Below the pieces are notes generated by a model. It saw only the letters and a program-made list of their open reading frames with translations. It did no database searches and was not told where the DNA came from. A program made the position numbers and the translations under genes. Positions 1 through 6,783 of a stretch of DNA of 44,807 nucleotides are shown here, piece by piece (position 1 is the first letter of the stretch; the number at the start of each line of letters is the position of its first letter). The DNA is taken from the NCBI GenBank assembly GCA_017397305.1, contig JAFQJB010000012.1:1-44807 (forward strand). Direction: 5' to 3'. Source of the DNA: Clostridia bacterium (GTDB lineage Bacteria; Bacillota; Clostridia; Christensenellales; Borkfalkiaceae).

Positions 1-15
1 CCTTGTATATATACC

Positions 16-134
<119 letters not shown>

Positions 135-143
135 CCATTAAAA

Positions 144-160
144 TGGCTCTTTAAGAGCCA
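144..160 (+). other. 5S-tRNA spacer hairpin
   Basis: Inverted repeat TGGCTCT/AGAGCCA between 5S and tRNA-Asn with no T-tract after it. It is more likely a processing signal in the rRNA-tRNA transcript than a terminator (inference). Confidence 0.5.
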
Positions 161-165
161 CAAAT

Positions 166-241
166 TGCCCCTTAGCTCAGTAGGTAGAGCATTCGGCTGT
201 TAACCGAAGTGTCGTCAGTTCGAGTCTGTCAGGGGCAGCCA
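166..241 (+). tRNA. tRNA-Asn (anticodon GTT)
   Basis: A complete cloverleaf: acceptor TGCCCCT (166-172) pairs with AGGGGCA (231-237), G238 is the discriminator and CCA is encoded at 239-241. The D arm contains AGCTCAGTAGGTAGAGC. The anticodon stem TTCGG/CCGAA encloses anticodon GTT at 199-201, and the T arm carries GTTCGAGTC. It lies directly downstream of 5S and is probably co-transcribed with it. The 15 bp at 221-235 recur at 377-391 (separate entry). Confidence 0.97.
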
Positions 242-248
242 ACAAAAG

Positions 249-280
249 AAAAGACCAACAAAAGTTGGTCTTTTTCTTTT
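249..280 (+). terminator. Intrinsic terminator after tRNA-Asn
   Basis: Stem AAGACCAAC/GTTGGTCTT with a 4-nt loop is followed by a T-rich tract (TTTTTCTTTT). It ends the rRNA-tRNA transcript. Confidence 0.85.
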
Positions 281-391
281 GCCGTCGGTCCCCGACGGAG
301 ATGAACTTTCCGAGTCGTCAGTGACGCGATTGACCGCAAGCGGTAACAATCGCTATTCCGTCGCTAACGCTCCTTACGAGTCTGTCAGGGG
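281..391 (+). repeat. Hairpin-rich module ending in a copy of the tRNA-Asn 3' region
   Basis: This stretch has no convincing gene. It opens with a perfect 7-bp GC hairpin CCGTCGG/CCGACGG (282-298), contains a nested hairpin GCGATTG-ACCGC/CGGT-CAATCGC (about 326-353), and ends with CGAGTCTGTCAGGGG (377-391), an exact copy of tRNA-Asn positions 221-235, 156 bp away. GTCGTCAGT at 314-322 also matches the tRNA at 211-219. The open frame running through it has no ribosome binding site and is not credible. Similar modules occur at the tRNA-Ser locus. Confidence 0.6.
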
Positions 392-403
392 GGTGGTTAT
401 ATT

Positions 404-521
404 AATTGATTATTGTATTTATGTGCAAGCACCTAATACAATAAATCAATTGCGGCGTAAAAACTGTTTTCTAAACGAAAACAAAGCTATCGCTTTTGCA
501 AAATAAATTTTGCGTTTTTAC
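404..521. repeat. Long hairpin followed by a four-way-junction-like structure
   Basis: 404-451 is a long inverted repeat: a 16-bp stem with one bulged A and an inner GTGC/GCAC stem. 457-521 forms a compact four-way junction. The closing stem GTAAAAAC (457-464)/GTTTTTAC (514-521) encloses three abutting perfect hairpins at 466-482, 483-496 and 498-513, with only two unpaired bases between helices. The sequence is AT-rich, so chance structure must be considered. No function is assigned. Confidence 0.45.
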
Positions 522-584
522 TTCATTTAGTTTTTTCTTTGCCTGGATTTGAACTAAAATTTTCCAAAATCCTTGACTTTTTAT

Positions 585-650
585 TTTACATATGATATCA
601 TAGCATTATAATATTATGATATCATTATAAAACGGAGATTATGATATGAA
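585..650 (+). promoter_or_regulatory. Promoter and palindromic operator array of the R-M operon
   Basis: -35 TTTACA (585-590), 16-bp spacer, -10 TATAAT (607-612). A perfect palindrome TATGATATCATA (591-602) fills the spacer. The same core ATGATATCAT recurs at 616-625 just past the -10, and a degraded third copy, ATGATATGAA, starts at 641 and overlaps the first start codon. The cores are spaced 24-25 bp. The likely ligand is the RHH protein encoded next, giving autoregulation (inference). Confidence 0.7.
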
Positions 651-828
651 TAAAACAAAAACGCCAACGGTTGATAAGGTTACATTTCCGTTACGTTTAC
701 CACCAAAAATGTATAAACAAATTAGAGCAAAGGTAAACGAAATTAAAGAAAATGAAAATTACGCTTATAGCATAAACGATTTTTTAACGGAAATTATTGA
801 AAAAGGCTTAAAGGAGAGTAACAAATGA
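646..828 (+). CDS. Ribbon-helix-helix regulator of the R-M operon
   Basis: A 60-residue protein with the layout of Arc/CopG-type ribbon-helix-helix regulators: a short N-terminal strand (KVTFPLRLPP, about 12-21) for the major groove, then two helices (KMYKQIRAKVNEIKEN and SINDFLTEIIEKGLKE). GGAG lies a few bases upstream of ATG 646. Its stop overlaps the start of the next gene (ATGA, 825-828), indicating translational coupling. The palindromes at 591-602 and 616-625 fit a dimeric RHH protein. The probable role is control of restriction-modification expression, the job usually done by HTH C-proteins. The assignment rests on fold pattern and context. Confidence 0.7.
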   Translation: MNKTKTPTVDKVTFPLRLPPKMYKQIRAKVNEIKENENYAYSINDFLTEIIEKGLKESNK

Positions 829-2612
829 GCATTTTGAAAAGAACGGAAGACCAAGTAAGGGATGCTGCAAAAATAATATTAGGCTTTGTTAAAACAGAAA
901 AAGACGTAGAACAAGGTACAGGGCAAATTACAACCTTTAATGAATTAGGTTTTAAGGGGAATAATAAAAAACCTGATGGTTGGTATTTGCCAAAAAATAA
1001 AACGCTACCTGCTATTATTTTAGAGGCAAAATCAGAAAAAGAAGATATTACTTTACAAAAATGGGTAGATGAGTTAACGAGAAACTGCGATATTGTTTTA
1101 ACTCAATATGAGCATGTCGTAGGAATTTTATATAATGGTATAGATATTCGTGTTTTTAAAGACAACGTGGAAGTAAGCGGACTTTCTAGTGTATTACAAG
1201 ATAAAGGTTATTATATTGAACTTTTTACCAAAAATACGATTGATAAACAAAGAATTTACAACTTAACAAAAAGAATCAATGATTGCTTGCATACAGAATT
1301 TGGTATTAAAAATTTATACCATAGAATGATTTTTACGGCGTGCGCTTTGGTGGCAAAGAGATATGGCGCTATGCTTATTAAAGATATGAGTTTTTCTTTA
1401 ATGAAAAATTCTATTTTAAGCACGTTGAATAAATCATTAGAAGAAAGTAGAAAGCAAAATTTAAAACTTGATTTATTGACGGAAGTTTACGCTGAAATTA
1501 AAATGAACAATACAACCAACCAAGAAGCAATAAATAATTTTATTGTTTGGGTTTCTGAAATTTCAGAGTGCGTTAATTCTGATTATTGGAACGGCGAAGA
1601 CGTAATGGGTATTTTCTTTAATGAATTTAACCGCTACAAAGGAAAGTCGGAATCTGGACAAGTATTTACACCTGACCATATTACTTCTTTTATGTATCGT
1701 TTGATTAATGTAAATCAAAACGATAAAGTGTTGGACGCTGCTTGTGGTTCGGGCGCATTTCTTGTTAAAGCAATGTGTAATATGATGAAAGAAGCGGGCG
1801 GTATTAAAACTAAAAAAGCAGGACAAATTAAAGAATCACAATTATTCGGTATAGAAAATGATAGAGAAATTTTCGCCCTTGCCTGTGCCAATATGTTGAT
1901 TCATAAGGACGGAAAAACAAATTTAGAACGTTTAGATAGTAGAACTTTGGAAGCTTGCGAATGGATTAAAAGTAAAAAAATTACAAAGGTTCTTATGAAC
2001 CCACCGTTTGAGACAAAATATGGGTGTTTGACTATTGTTGATAACGTATTAAAAAATGTACCGCAAAACACAAAGTGCGCTTTCATTTTACCTGATAAAA
2101 AATTAGAAAAAGATAGCAGGGGTAAAAAATTATTAAAGCATAGCACACTTGAAAAGATTATTAAATTACCCGAAAAAGTATTTTCGGAGGGTGTAACAAC
2201 GTCAATTTTTATATTCACGGCAGGCATTCCACAAAATAATAAAGAAATATTTGCTTGCTATATAGAAGATGATGGTTTAGAAACAGTTAAAAATCAAGGC
2301 CGTCAAGATATTAAAGACAAATGGCAAGACATTGAAGATTTGTGGATTGATATTATCCATAAACAATCTGGACACGAAACAATACAGTGGGTAAAGCCAA
2401 ACGAACATTTAAGTTATCAAATACCTGAAGTTCCATTTGAAATTACGGAAGAAGAGTTTACAAAGACAATAATGGATTATTTAATGTTTAAGGAAGGCAT
2501 TGACGTTAAAGAATTTAATGATTCATTAATGAAAAAAGTTTTATATAACAGCGAAGTAAAACAGGAGAAAGGCGACGTTGTTATTACATTAAAAGGTGAA
2601 AATAATGAGTAA
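825..2612 (+). CDS. BcgI-like Type IIB restriction-modification A subunit (nuclease-N6-adenine methyltransferase)
   Basis: A 595-residue two-activity protein. The N-terminal 120 residues look like the HsdR_N-type nuclease fold with a PD-(D/E)xK signature: PDGWYLP with D51 and ILEAK with E67 and K69. The remainder is a gamma-class N6-adenine methyltransferase of the HsdM type: GQVFTP (278-283), SAM motif I LDAACGSGAF (303-312) and catalytic NPPF (392-395). This is the domain order and approximate size of the BcgI A subunit, which pairs with a separate specificity subunit to methylate and to cut on both sides of a bipartite site. A matching specificity gene overlaps the 3' end and no HsdR gene is present. 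An alternative is a Type I-like methylase with a degenerate nuclease domain, but D51, E67 and K69 look intact. SD AAGGAG precedes ATG 825. Confidence 0.8.
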   Translation: MSILKRTEDQVRDAAKIILGFVKTEKDVEQGTGQITTFNELGFKGNNKKPDGWYLPKNKTLPAIILEAKSEKEDITLQKWVDELTRNCDIVLTQYEHVVGILYNGIDIRVFKDNVEVSGLSSVLQDKGYYIELFTKNTIDKQRIYNLTKRINDCLHTEFGIKNLYHRMIFTACALVAKRYGAMLIKDMSFSLMKNSILSTLNKSLEESRKQNLKLDLLTEVYAEIKMNNTTNQEAINNFIVWVSEISECVNSDYWNGEDVMGIFFNEFNRYKGKSESGQVFTPDHITSFMYRLINVNQNDKVLDAACGSGAFLVKAMCNMMKEAGGIKTKKAGQIKESQLFGIENDREIFALACANMLIHKDGKTNLERLDSRTLEACEWIKSKKITKVLMNPPFETKYGCLTIVDNVLKNVPQNTKCAFILPDKKLEKDSRGKKLLKHSTLEKIIKLPEKVFSEGVTTSIFIFTAGIPQNNKEIFACYIEDDGLETVKNQGRQDIKDKWQDIEDLWIDIIHKQSGHETIQWVKPNEHLSYQIPEVPFEITEEEFTKTIMDYLMFKEGIDVKEFNDSLMKKVLYNSEVKQEKGDVVITLKGENNE

Positions 2613-3681
2613 TGTTGATACGAGTAAATGGAAAGAGTTTGTAATAGGTGAATTGTTTGATATACACCCAACAAAAGCATATAAATTAACAAACAGCAGT
2701 TTATATGCTGAAGATGGAAAAAATCCTGTTGTTGTAAATTCAAGCTTTAATAATGGTATCGGTGGTTATTCCCGATTGGAAAACACCGAAAATGGTAATA
2801 TAGTAACTTTTAGTGATACAACGTCTGCGGATGCTATATTTTATCAAAAAAATCCATTTATTGGGTATCCACATATACAAGGAATGTACCCTATTGGAGA
2901 GTATAAAAATAAATGGAACGAAAAATCGTATTTGTTCTTCATATCTGTTTTTAGGAGCAGAGCAATAGGTCTAAATTTCGACTATGTGAATAAATTTACA
3001 AGAGAAGATGCAAAAAAGATGACAATAAAATTACCCGTTGACATTAATGGCAACCCAAATTTTGCATATATGGAAGAATATATGCAAAATTTGGAAAGTG
3101 CGGTCAGCTCTTCGCTGACTGCTTTGCGGTCAGCGAAGAGCTCAAAAACTTGCGAACAGGTTGATATAGCAAGTTGGAAAGATTTTCATTTATACGATAT
3201 TTTTAATATAGATTCGGGAACAAAACTTGATAAAGCAAAGATGGATACAACAGGTGATGAAATATGTTTTGTGGGAAGGTCAGGTGTTAATAATGGCATA
3301 ACACAAAAAGTGAAACGCATTGAAGGGCTTGCTCCATATAGTGCAGGAAATTTAACATTATCATTGGGCGGGGCTTATCTAGGTTCTTGTTTTGTTCAAG
3401 AAGAACCGTTTTATACGAGTCAAAATGTAGTAGTGCTGATTCCAAAGGGAGATATTGGATTTTACGCAAAACAATTTATAGCAACAGCAGTATTTAAGGA
3501 AAGTCAAAATAATTATAAGGCTTTTATAAAAGAGTTGAACGCCTTTATTAAAACTACATTTTCAATAAAACTACCAGTCAAAGAAAATGGCGAGATTGAT
3601 TACGATTTTATGGAAAAATTTATGTTAAATAGATATATGAAAACTAAAATGTCTTTAAGATATTTGGCGACAAGATATTAA
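2605..3681 (+). CDS. HsdS-like specificity (B) subunit of the BcgI-like system
   Basis: About 358 residues with two homologous target-recognition halves: WKEFVIGELFDIHPTKAY... and WKDFHLYDIFNIDSGTKL.... Each ends in a similar helical segment (FAYMEEYM and YDFMEKFM). This is the architecture of a bipartite-site specificity subunit and the size matches BcgI B. I chose ATG 2605, preceded by AAAGGTGA, over GTG 2596; it overlaps the end of the A gene by 8 bp. The linker between the two halves (residues about 168-180) is encoded by a GC-rich perfect 14-bp inverted repeat at 3106-3142, unlike the AT-rich surroundings. This DNA encodes a Ser-rich stretch and looks like a small palindrome inserted in frame. 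Confidence 0.82.
   Translation: MSNVDTSKWKEFVIGELFDIHPTKAYKLTNSSLYAEDGKNPVVVNSSFNNGIGGYSRLENTENGNIVTFSDTTSADAIFYQKNPFIGYPHIQGMYPIGEYKNKWNEKSYLFFISVFRSRAIGLNFDYVNKFTREDAKKMTIKLPVDINGNPNFAYMEEYMQNLESAVSSSLTALRSAKSSKTCEQVDIASWKDFHLYDIFNIDSGTKLDKAKMDTTGDEICFVGRSGVNNGITQKVKRIEGLAPYSAGNLTLSLGGAYLGSCFVQEEPFYTSQNVVVLIPKGDIGFYAKQFIATAVFKESQNNYKAFIKELNAFIKTTFSIKLPVKENGEIDYDFMEKFMLNRYMKTKMSLRYLATRY
3106..3142. repeat. Perfect inverted repeat inside the specificity gene linker
   Basis: Arms AGCTCTTCGCTGAC and GTCAGCGAAGAGCT (14 bp, loop 9) sit between the two recognition domains. GCGGTCAGC also occurs as a direct repeat at 3100-3108 and 3126-3134. The reading frame stays open through it. Confidence 0.85.
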
Positions 3682-3740
3682 AAATTACTTTTTATCCCAC
3701 ACGCATACCCTAAAAATGAGATTTAGGCCACAAACACTAG

Positions 3741-3781
3741 TATAGGTCTATAAGTATTTTGCTTATAGACCTATATTTTTT
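3741..3781 (+). terminator. Terminator of the R-M operon
   Basis: A 14-bp stem TATAGGTCTATAAG/CTTATAGACCTATA is followed by a T-tract. A second small inverted repeat ACTTGAA/TTCAAGT (3794-3812) lies downstream and could belong to the next gene's control region. Confidence 0.8.
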
Positions 3782-3894
3782 ACATTTTTTACGACTTGAA
3801 AGACCTTCAAGTTAGTTATTTGTTTAATATTGGTGCAAAAAAGAAAAGTTTGTGGTAGAATATCTATATCAATTAAATCTTAAAGGAGAGATGT

Positions 3895-4950
3895 ATGGAA
3901 AATTCTTTTGGAAGTTTTTTAAGCCAAAAGCGGAAAGAAAAAAAACTAACACAAAAAGAATTATCTAAGTTGCTATTTGTGTCGGAGTCTACTATAAGCA
4001 AGTGGGAAAAGAATGTTGCACATCCTGATATAACCTTACTTCCAAAACTATCTGCAATATTGGGTGTAACCGAGCACGAGCTTATAACGGCAAGCATTGA
4101 TAATAAAGCAAGGGAAGAAAAGAAGCAAGCAAAAAAGTGGAGGACGTTTTCGTTAACTTGGAGTTTATTTTTCTATATTGCTTACGGCATTGCGTTAATT
4201 CCGTGCTTTATTTGTGACCTTGCAATAAACAAAACTCTCTCTTGGTTTTGGATAGTGCTTTCGGCATTAATTCTTGCGTTCACTTTTACGAATTTACCCA
4301 AGGTGATAAAGAAATATAAACTTATTTTTATTCCGTTATCGCAGTATTTAGCACTAGTTCTACTTTTTGGTGTGTGCTGTATTTACAATAATGGTAATTG
4401 GTTTTGGATAGCGACTTTATCTGTTCTTTTGGGTTTAACAATTATATTTACACCTATTTATATTGCAAAATATAAAGTTTTTTCGAAAATAAAAAAATGC
4501 AACGATTTTGTTTCGGTTGCCGTTGATTTTTTAATGCTAAATATCCTTCTTGTCGTGATTAATTCATACGCATTAACAAACGGATATGCTAATGGATGGT
4601 GGTATTTTAAAATTGCTCTTCCCATTGTGCTTTTCTTGTATTTAGCGTTAAATATTATTTTGTGTGTGCGATTTTTAAGAATAAATAGATTTTTAAAAAC
4701 GAGTGTCATTTTGCTTTTATCAAACGCATTTTTATATTTACCGCCGCTTTTTATAAAAGTAAAAAATCCTGAAATTCAAAAGGAAATCGACCAAATAAAT
4801 ATTTTTAAGGCGAATTTTTCCTCTTGGGGAAAAGGTATCATGCTTGAACAAAATATACACCTTATTATTTGTTTAGCGCTATTATTTGTATCGCTCGTAT
4901 TTTTGACAGTTGGGTTAATTTCTCATTTTAGACGAAAAAACAAACGTTAA
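3895..4950 (+). CDS. XRE-family regulator fused to a multi-spanning membrane domain
   Basis: 351 residues. Residues about 1-65 are a classic XRE/Cro helix-turn-helix (FGSFLSQKRKEKKLTQKELS then LLFVSESTISKWEKN). After a basic linker (about 66-80) come roughly eight hydrophobic segments, ending in a basic tail RRKNKR. This makes it a membrane-anchored DNA-binding protein, a common arrangement in clostridia whose signal is generally unknown. SD AAAGGAGAG precedes ATG 3895. It is monocistronic and convergent with the small XRE gene at 5005, sharing a terminator. The membrane domain may sense envelope state or a ligand; nothing in the sequence identifies the signal. Confidence 0.75.
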   Translation: MENSFGSFLSQKRKEKKLTQKELSKLLFVSESTISKWEKNVAHPDITLLPKLSAILGVTEHELITASIDNKAREEKKQAKKWRTFSLTWSLFFYIAYGIALIPCFICDLAINKTLSWFWIVLSALILAFTFTNLPKVIKKYKLIFIPLSQYLALVLLFGVCCIYNNGNWFWIATLSVLLGLTIIFTPIYIAKYKVFSKIKKCNDFVSVAVDFLMLNILLVVINSYALTNGYANGWWYFKIALPIVLFLYLALNIILCVRFLRINRFLKTSVILLLSNAFLYLPPLFIKVKNPEIQKEIDQINIFKANFSSWGKGIMLEQNIHLIICLALLFVSLVFLTVGLISHFRRKNKR

Positions 4951-4978
4951 AATTCTTTTTGTTCCTAGCAAAAAATAA

Positions 4979-5006
4979 AAAACCACTAACGAAAGTTAGT
5001 GGTTTT
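4979..5006. terminator. Bidirectional terminator between convergent genes
   Basis: Stem AACCACTAAC/GTTAGTGGTT with a GAAA loop. It is flanked by A-runs on the left and T-runs on the right, so it can act on both strands. Confidence 0.85.
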
Positions 5007-5205
5007 AATTTATTTCAGCAAAAAATTCGTCAAAGGAAAGTTCAAAAGTTTTAACAAGCGCAATTATATAACTTGCCTTGGGCTCGTTTACGTTGCGTTC
5101 CCAATAATCAATCGCTTTTTGGCTTACGCCAACGGCTTTGCCGAGTTGCATTTGCGACAAGCCTTTATCCAACCTTAATTCTTTTATCTTTTCCCCAATA
5201 CTCAT
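5005..5205 (-). CDS. Small XRE-family repressor, probably leaderless and autoregulated
   Basis: 66 residues, almost entirely an XRE helix-turn-helix: IGEKIKELRLDKGLSQMQLG, VGVSQKAIDYWERN, with a short acidic C-terminus. There is no ribosome binding site. A perfect -10 TATAAT lies at 5212-5217 on this strand, only 6 bp from the ATG, so the transcript would begin at or next to the start codon (leaderless). Its divergent neighbour (lipoprotein, 5294) has operator-like palindromes in the shared region. The likely role is repression of that promoter and its own. Confidence 0.75.
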   Translation of the reverse strand: MSIGEKIKELRLDKGLSQMQLGKAVGVSQKAIDYWERNVNEPKASYIIALVKTFELSFDEFFAEIN

Positions 5206-5211
5206 AATTAT

Positions 5212-5267
5212 ATTATAGAAGAAATCTTCTTAAAATAATTGACAAAGAAGAATTCTTCTTGTATAAT
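5212..5267. promoter_or_regulatory. Divergent promoters with two related palindromic operators
   Basis: Plus strand: TTGACA (5239-5244), 17 bp, TATAAT (5262-5267). The spacer is filled by the perfect 16-bp palindrome AAGAAGAATTCTTCTT (5245-5260). A second palindrome AGAAGA-AA-TCTTCT (5217-5230) lies next to the minus-strand -10 (5212-5217). Both share the half-site AGAAGA and are the obvious targets of the XRE protein encoded at 5005-5205. Confidence 0.75.
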
Positions 5268-5293
5268 TTTAAAAAACATAAAGGAGAAAAGTT

Positions 5294-5710
5294 ATGGCTA
5301 ACTCAAGGAAAAAATTGAAATGGTTGTTTACGGTAACGTGCTTTATTTTGTTGATGCCGATTTTATTTAGTGTGGTAGCTTGCGGTGGTGGGCTAGATGA
5401 GGACGATAAACAGGTTTATAAAATGGTTGGTTTAATTTTTGATAGGCTTGACTGTCCAGAAAAGGCAAATTTAATATCGGGAACCATCGATGATTTTGGC
5501 GACGGATATTTCTTTATTGAAGAGGACGGGACTTATAAGGCTTACTACGTTGATAAAAGCACCAAGAAGGTGTATGACGGTTACGAAATTATAATGTTTT
5601 ATGACACTTATAGTTATGAATATGACCAATACTGTCGTTTACCGTATTATGAAGACCCATACTGCGACTATGAGGCGATAAACAAAAAACTTGATAATAA
5701 GTATAATTAA
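5294..5710 (+). CDS. Small putative lipoprotein
   Basis: 138 residues with a basic N-terminus (NSRKKLKW), a hydrophobic stretch and lipobox SVVAC with Cys at 30, then an acidic, Tyr-rich mature domain (YDTYSYEYDQY near 103-113). No family recognised. It is expressed from a strong promoter whose spacer is occupied by an XRE operator. SD AAAGGAG precedes the ATG. It lies upstream of two small cytosolic genes, with 44 bp between it and the first. Confidence 0.65.
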   Translation: MANSRKKLKWLFTVTCFILLMPILFSVVACGGGLDEDDKQVYKMVGLIFDRLDCPEKANLISGTIDDFGDGYFFIEEDGTYKAYYVDKSTKKVYDGYEIIMFYDTYSYEYDQYCRLPYYEDPYCDYEAINKKLDNKYN

Positions 5711-5754
5711 TGATAACATATTATAAAATATAAAACATTGCAAGGTGAAAGGTT

Positions 5755-5946
5755 ATGAAAGAGTATAAGGTTTTGACCCAAAAAGACAAGTGGTTTAGCG
5801 GTAAGTTTGACCCGCAAAAACTTGAAGAGGCTATAAACGCATACGCTAAACAAGGTTGGCAAGTCAAGTCTGCTTTTTCAGCACAAATTCCCGGTGCGTT
5901 TGGGAGTAGAGAAGAAGCGATTGTTTTGTTAGAAAGGGATTGCTAA
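5755..5946 (+). CDS. DUF4177-like small protein
   Basis: 63 residues: MKEYKVLTQKDKWFSGKFDP then LEEAINAYAKQGWQVKSAF and EAIVLLER. This is the pattern of the DUF4177 family (beta strand, helix ending GWxV, beta strand), a small domain of unknown function widespread in Firmicutes. SD AAGGTGAAAGG precedes ATG 5755. The next gene starts one base after its stop, so the two are co-translated. Confidence 0.65.
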   Translation: MKEYKVLTQKDKWFSGKFDPQKLEEAINAYAKQGWQVKSAFSAQIPGAFGSREEAIVLLERDC

Positions 5947-5947
5947 T

Positions 5948-6283
5948 ATGGTATACTATTCTATTTTTGAAGACGTTATTTTTGTAGAGGGTGAAATACC
6001 TTTCGAACGTTCGTTAGGCACGGTAGAATACAAGAAAAAAGGCATTATCAACGAGCAGTTCAAAAACCTAGATAACGTCAAGTATCAGCTTGCTGTTAAG
6101 GCAAAAGAGGTTGGCGCAAATGCCGTGATAAAATTTAAGTATGGTCAAAAAAACACCTCTTGGTTTAGGGCGATGATATTGTCCATTGACGACAACGTTA
6201 ATTGGTTTGGCTCTGGTGAAGCGGTGTTATTATCGCAAGAGCAGTATCAAGAGATTTTGGAAAAAAATATTAAAAACCAATAA
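5948..6283 (+). CDS. Unknown cytosolic protein, partner of the DUF4177-like gene
   Basis: 111 residues, no signal peptide or membrane segment. The sequence runs strand-rich, then helix (FKNLDNVKYQLAVKAKEVGA), then NAVIKFKYGQ. The AxxxGANAVI pattern resembles YbjQ/heavy-metal-associated small domains, but I do not recognise the family with confidence. It starts one base after the preceding stop codon. No terminator separates it clearly from the T-box promoter at 6291. Confidence 0.5.
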   Translation: MVYYSIFEDVIFVEGEIPFERSLGTVEYKKKGIINEQFKNLDNVKYQLAVKAKEVGANAVIKFKYGQKNTSWFRAMILSIDDNVNWFGSGEAVLLSQEQYQEILEKNIKNQ

Positions 6284-6290
6284 AATTTGC

Positions 6291-6319
6291 TTGACAACCG
6301 ATTATTCAAGTGCTAAAAT
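6291..6319 (+). promoter_or_regulatory. Promoter of the T-box transcript
   Basis: TTGACA (6291-6296), 17-bp spacer, TAAAAT (6314-6319). Transcription would start near 6326, just before the T-box stem I. Confidence 0.8.
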
Positions 6320-6335
6320 TTGATTATCTTAATAA

Positions 6336-6597
6336 AAGGCAATGACGAAGACGGTTTCTTTCAAACGTTTTTTTAAGAGAGTCGGGGGCGGTGCAATCCC
6401 GATAAAAACCGATAGAAAACCTATCACTTCCGAGCTGAAAGTCCAAAAAGGGTAACCTTAGTAGGCGCTTTCCGTGTAGGCTACGTAAACGCATAAGAGT
6501 TGATGGACTCTGAAAGAGGCAGTTTAACTGCAATTTGAGTGGTACCGCGAGTATTTATTACCCGTCTCAAAGCAAAAAGCTTGAGACGGGTTTTTTT
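6336..6597 (+). promoter_or_regulatory. T-box riboswitch leader with terminator
   Basis: The T-box sequence GAGTGGTACCGCG is at 6537-6549. It is followed by a strong terminator (6561-6570 pairing with 6581-6590, then seven Ts) whose 5' arm would compete with the antiterminator. Upstream, the stem I apical region AGAGAGTCGGGGGCGGTG...CCCGAT (6376-6404) is typical. The most plausible specifier codon is TTC (Phe) at 6428-6430, followed by CGAGCTG, but I cannot fix it without a covariance-model alignment; ATC at 6423-6425 is an alternative. The leader controls the gene at 6784, not a tRNA synthetase. Confidence 0.85.
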
Positions 6598-6606
6598 AAT
6601 GCAAAT

Positions 6607-6727
6607 ATGCGTCGTTATGCGTCGTTATGCGTCGTTTCTATGCAAGCTCACAAAATTCGATGACCAGACGGTCTATCTCATCTATTCGCTTGCAAGAGCC
6701 TAGCCTAACTTGCATCTTTGTCTTAAA
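6607..6727 (+). repeat. Structured repeat, upstream copy (unit 0)
   Basis: This lies between the T-box terminator and the start codon of the synthetase. It begins with three tandem decamers ATGCGTCGTT (6607-6636). Then comes the same architecture as the tandem array after the gene: outer stem TGCAAGC (6641-6647)/GCTTGCA (6688-6694), inner stem GAT-GACC (6659-6665)/GGTCTATC (6670-6677), and third stem GCAAG (6692-6696)/CTTGC (6709-6713) around the conserved AGCCTA. The stems differ in sequence from the other copies but keep their pairing. Confidence 0.65.
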
Positions 6728-6783
6728 AAATATTAAAAAACAAAAATATATATAAATTAAAAAATTTTAAGGAGGTTTCAACA

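Noticed and set aside
279..506. 75-codon open frame downstream of tRNA-Asn
   Set aside because: No SD; it runs through palindromes and a tRNA 3' copy; composition fits structured non-coding DNA.
541..560. tRNA T-arm remnant (GGATTTGAAC) before the R-M promoter
   Set aside because: Only about ten bases match a generic T-arm; too short to support in AT-rich DNA.
3100..3143. Phase-variable specificity inversion site
   Set aside because: There is only one such palindrome and no silent hsdS copy or recombinase gene nearby.
825..3681. Type I R-M system
   Set aside because: No HsdR translocase gene; the methylase subunit carries its own nuclease domain, fitting the BcgI/Type IIB layout better.
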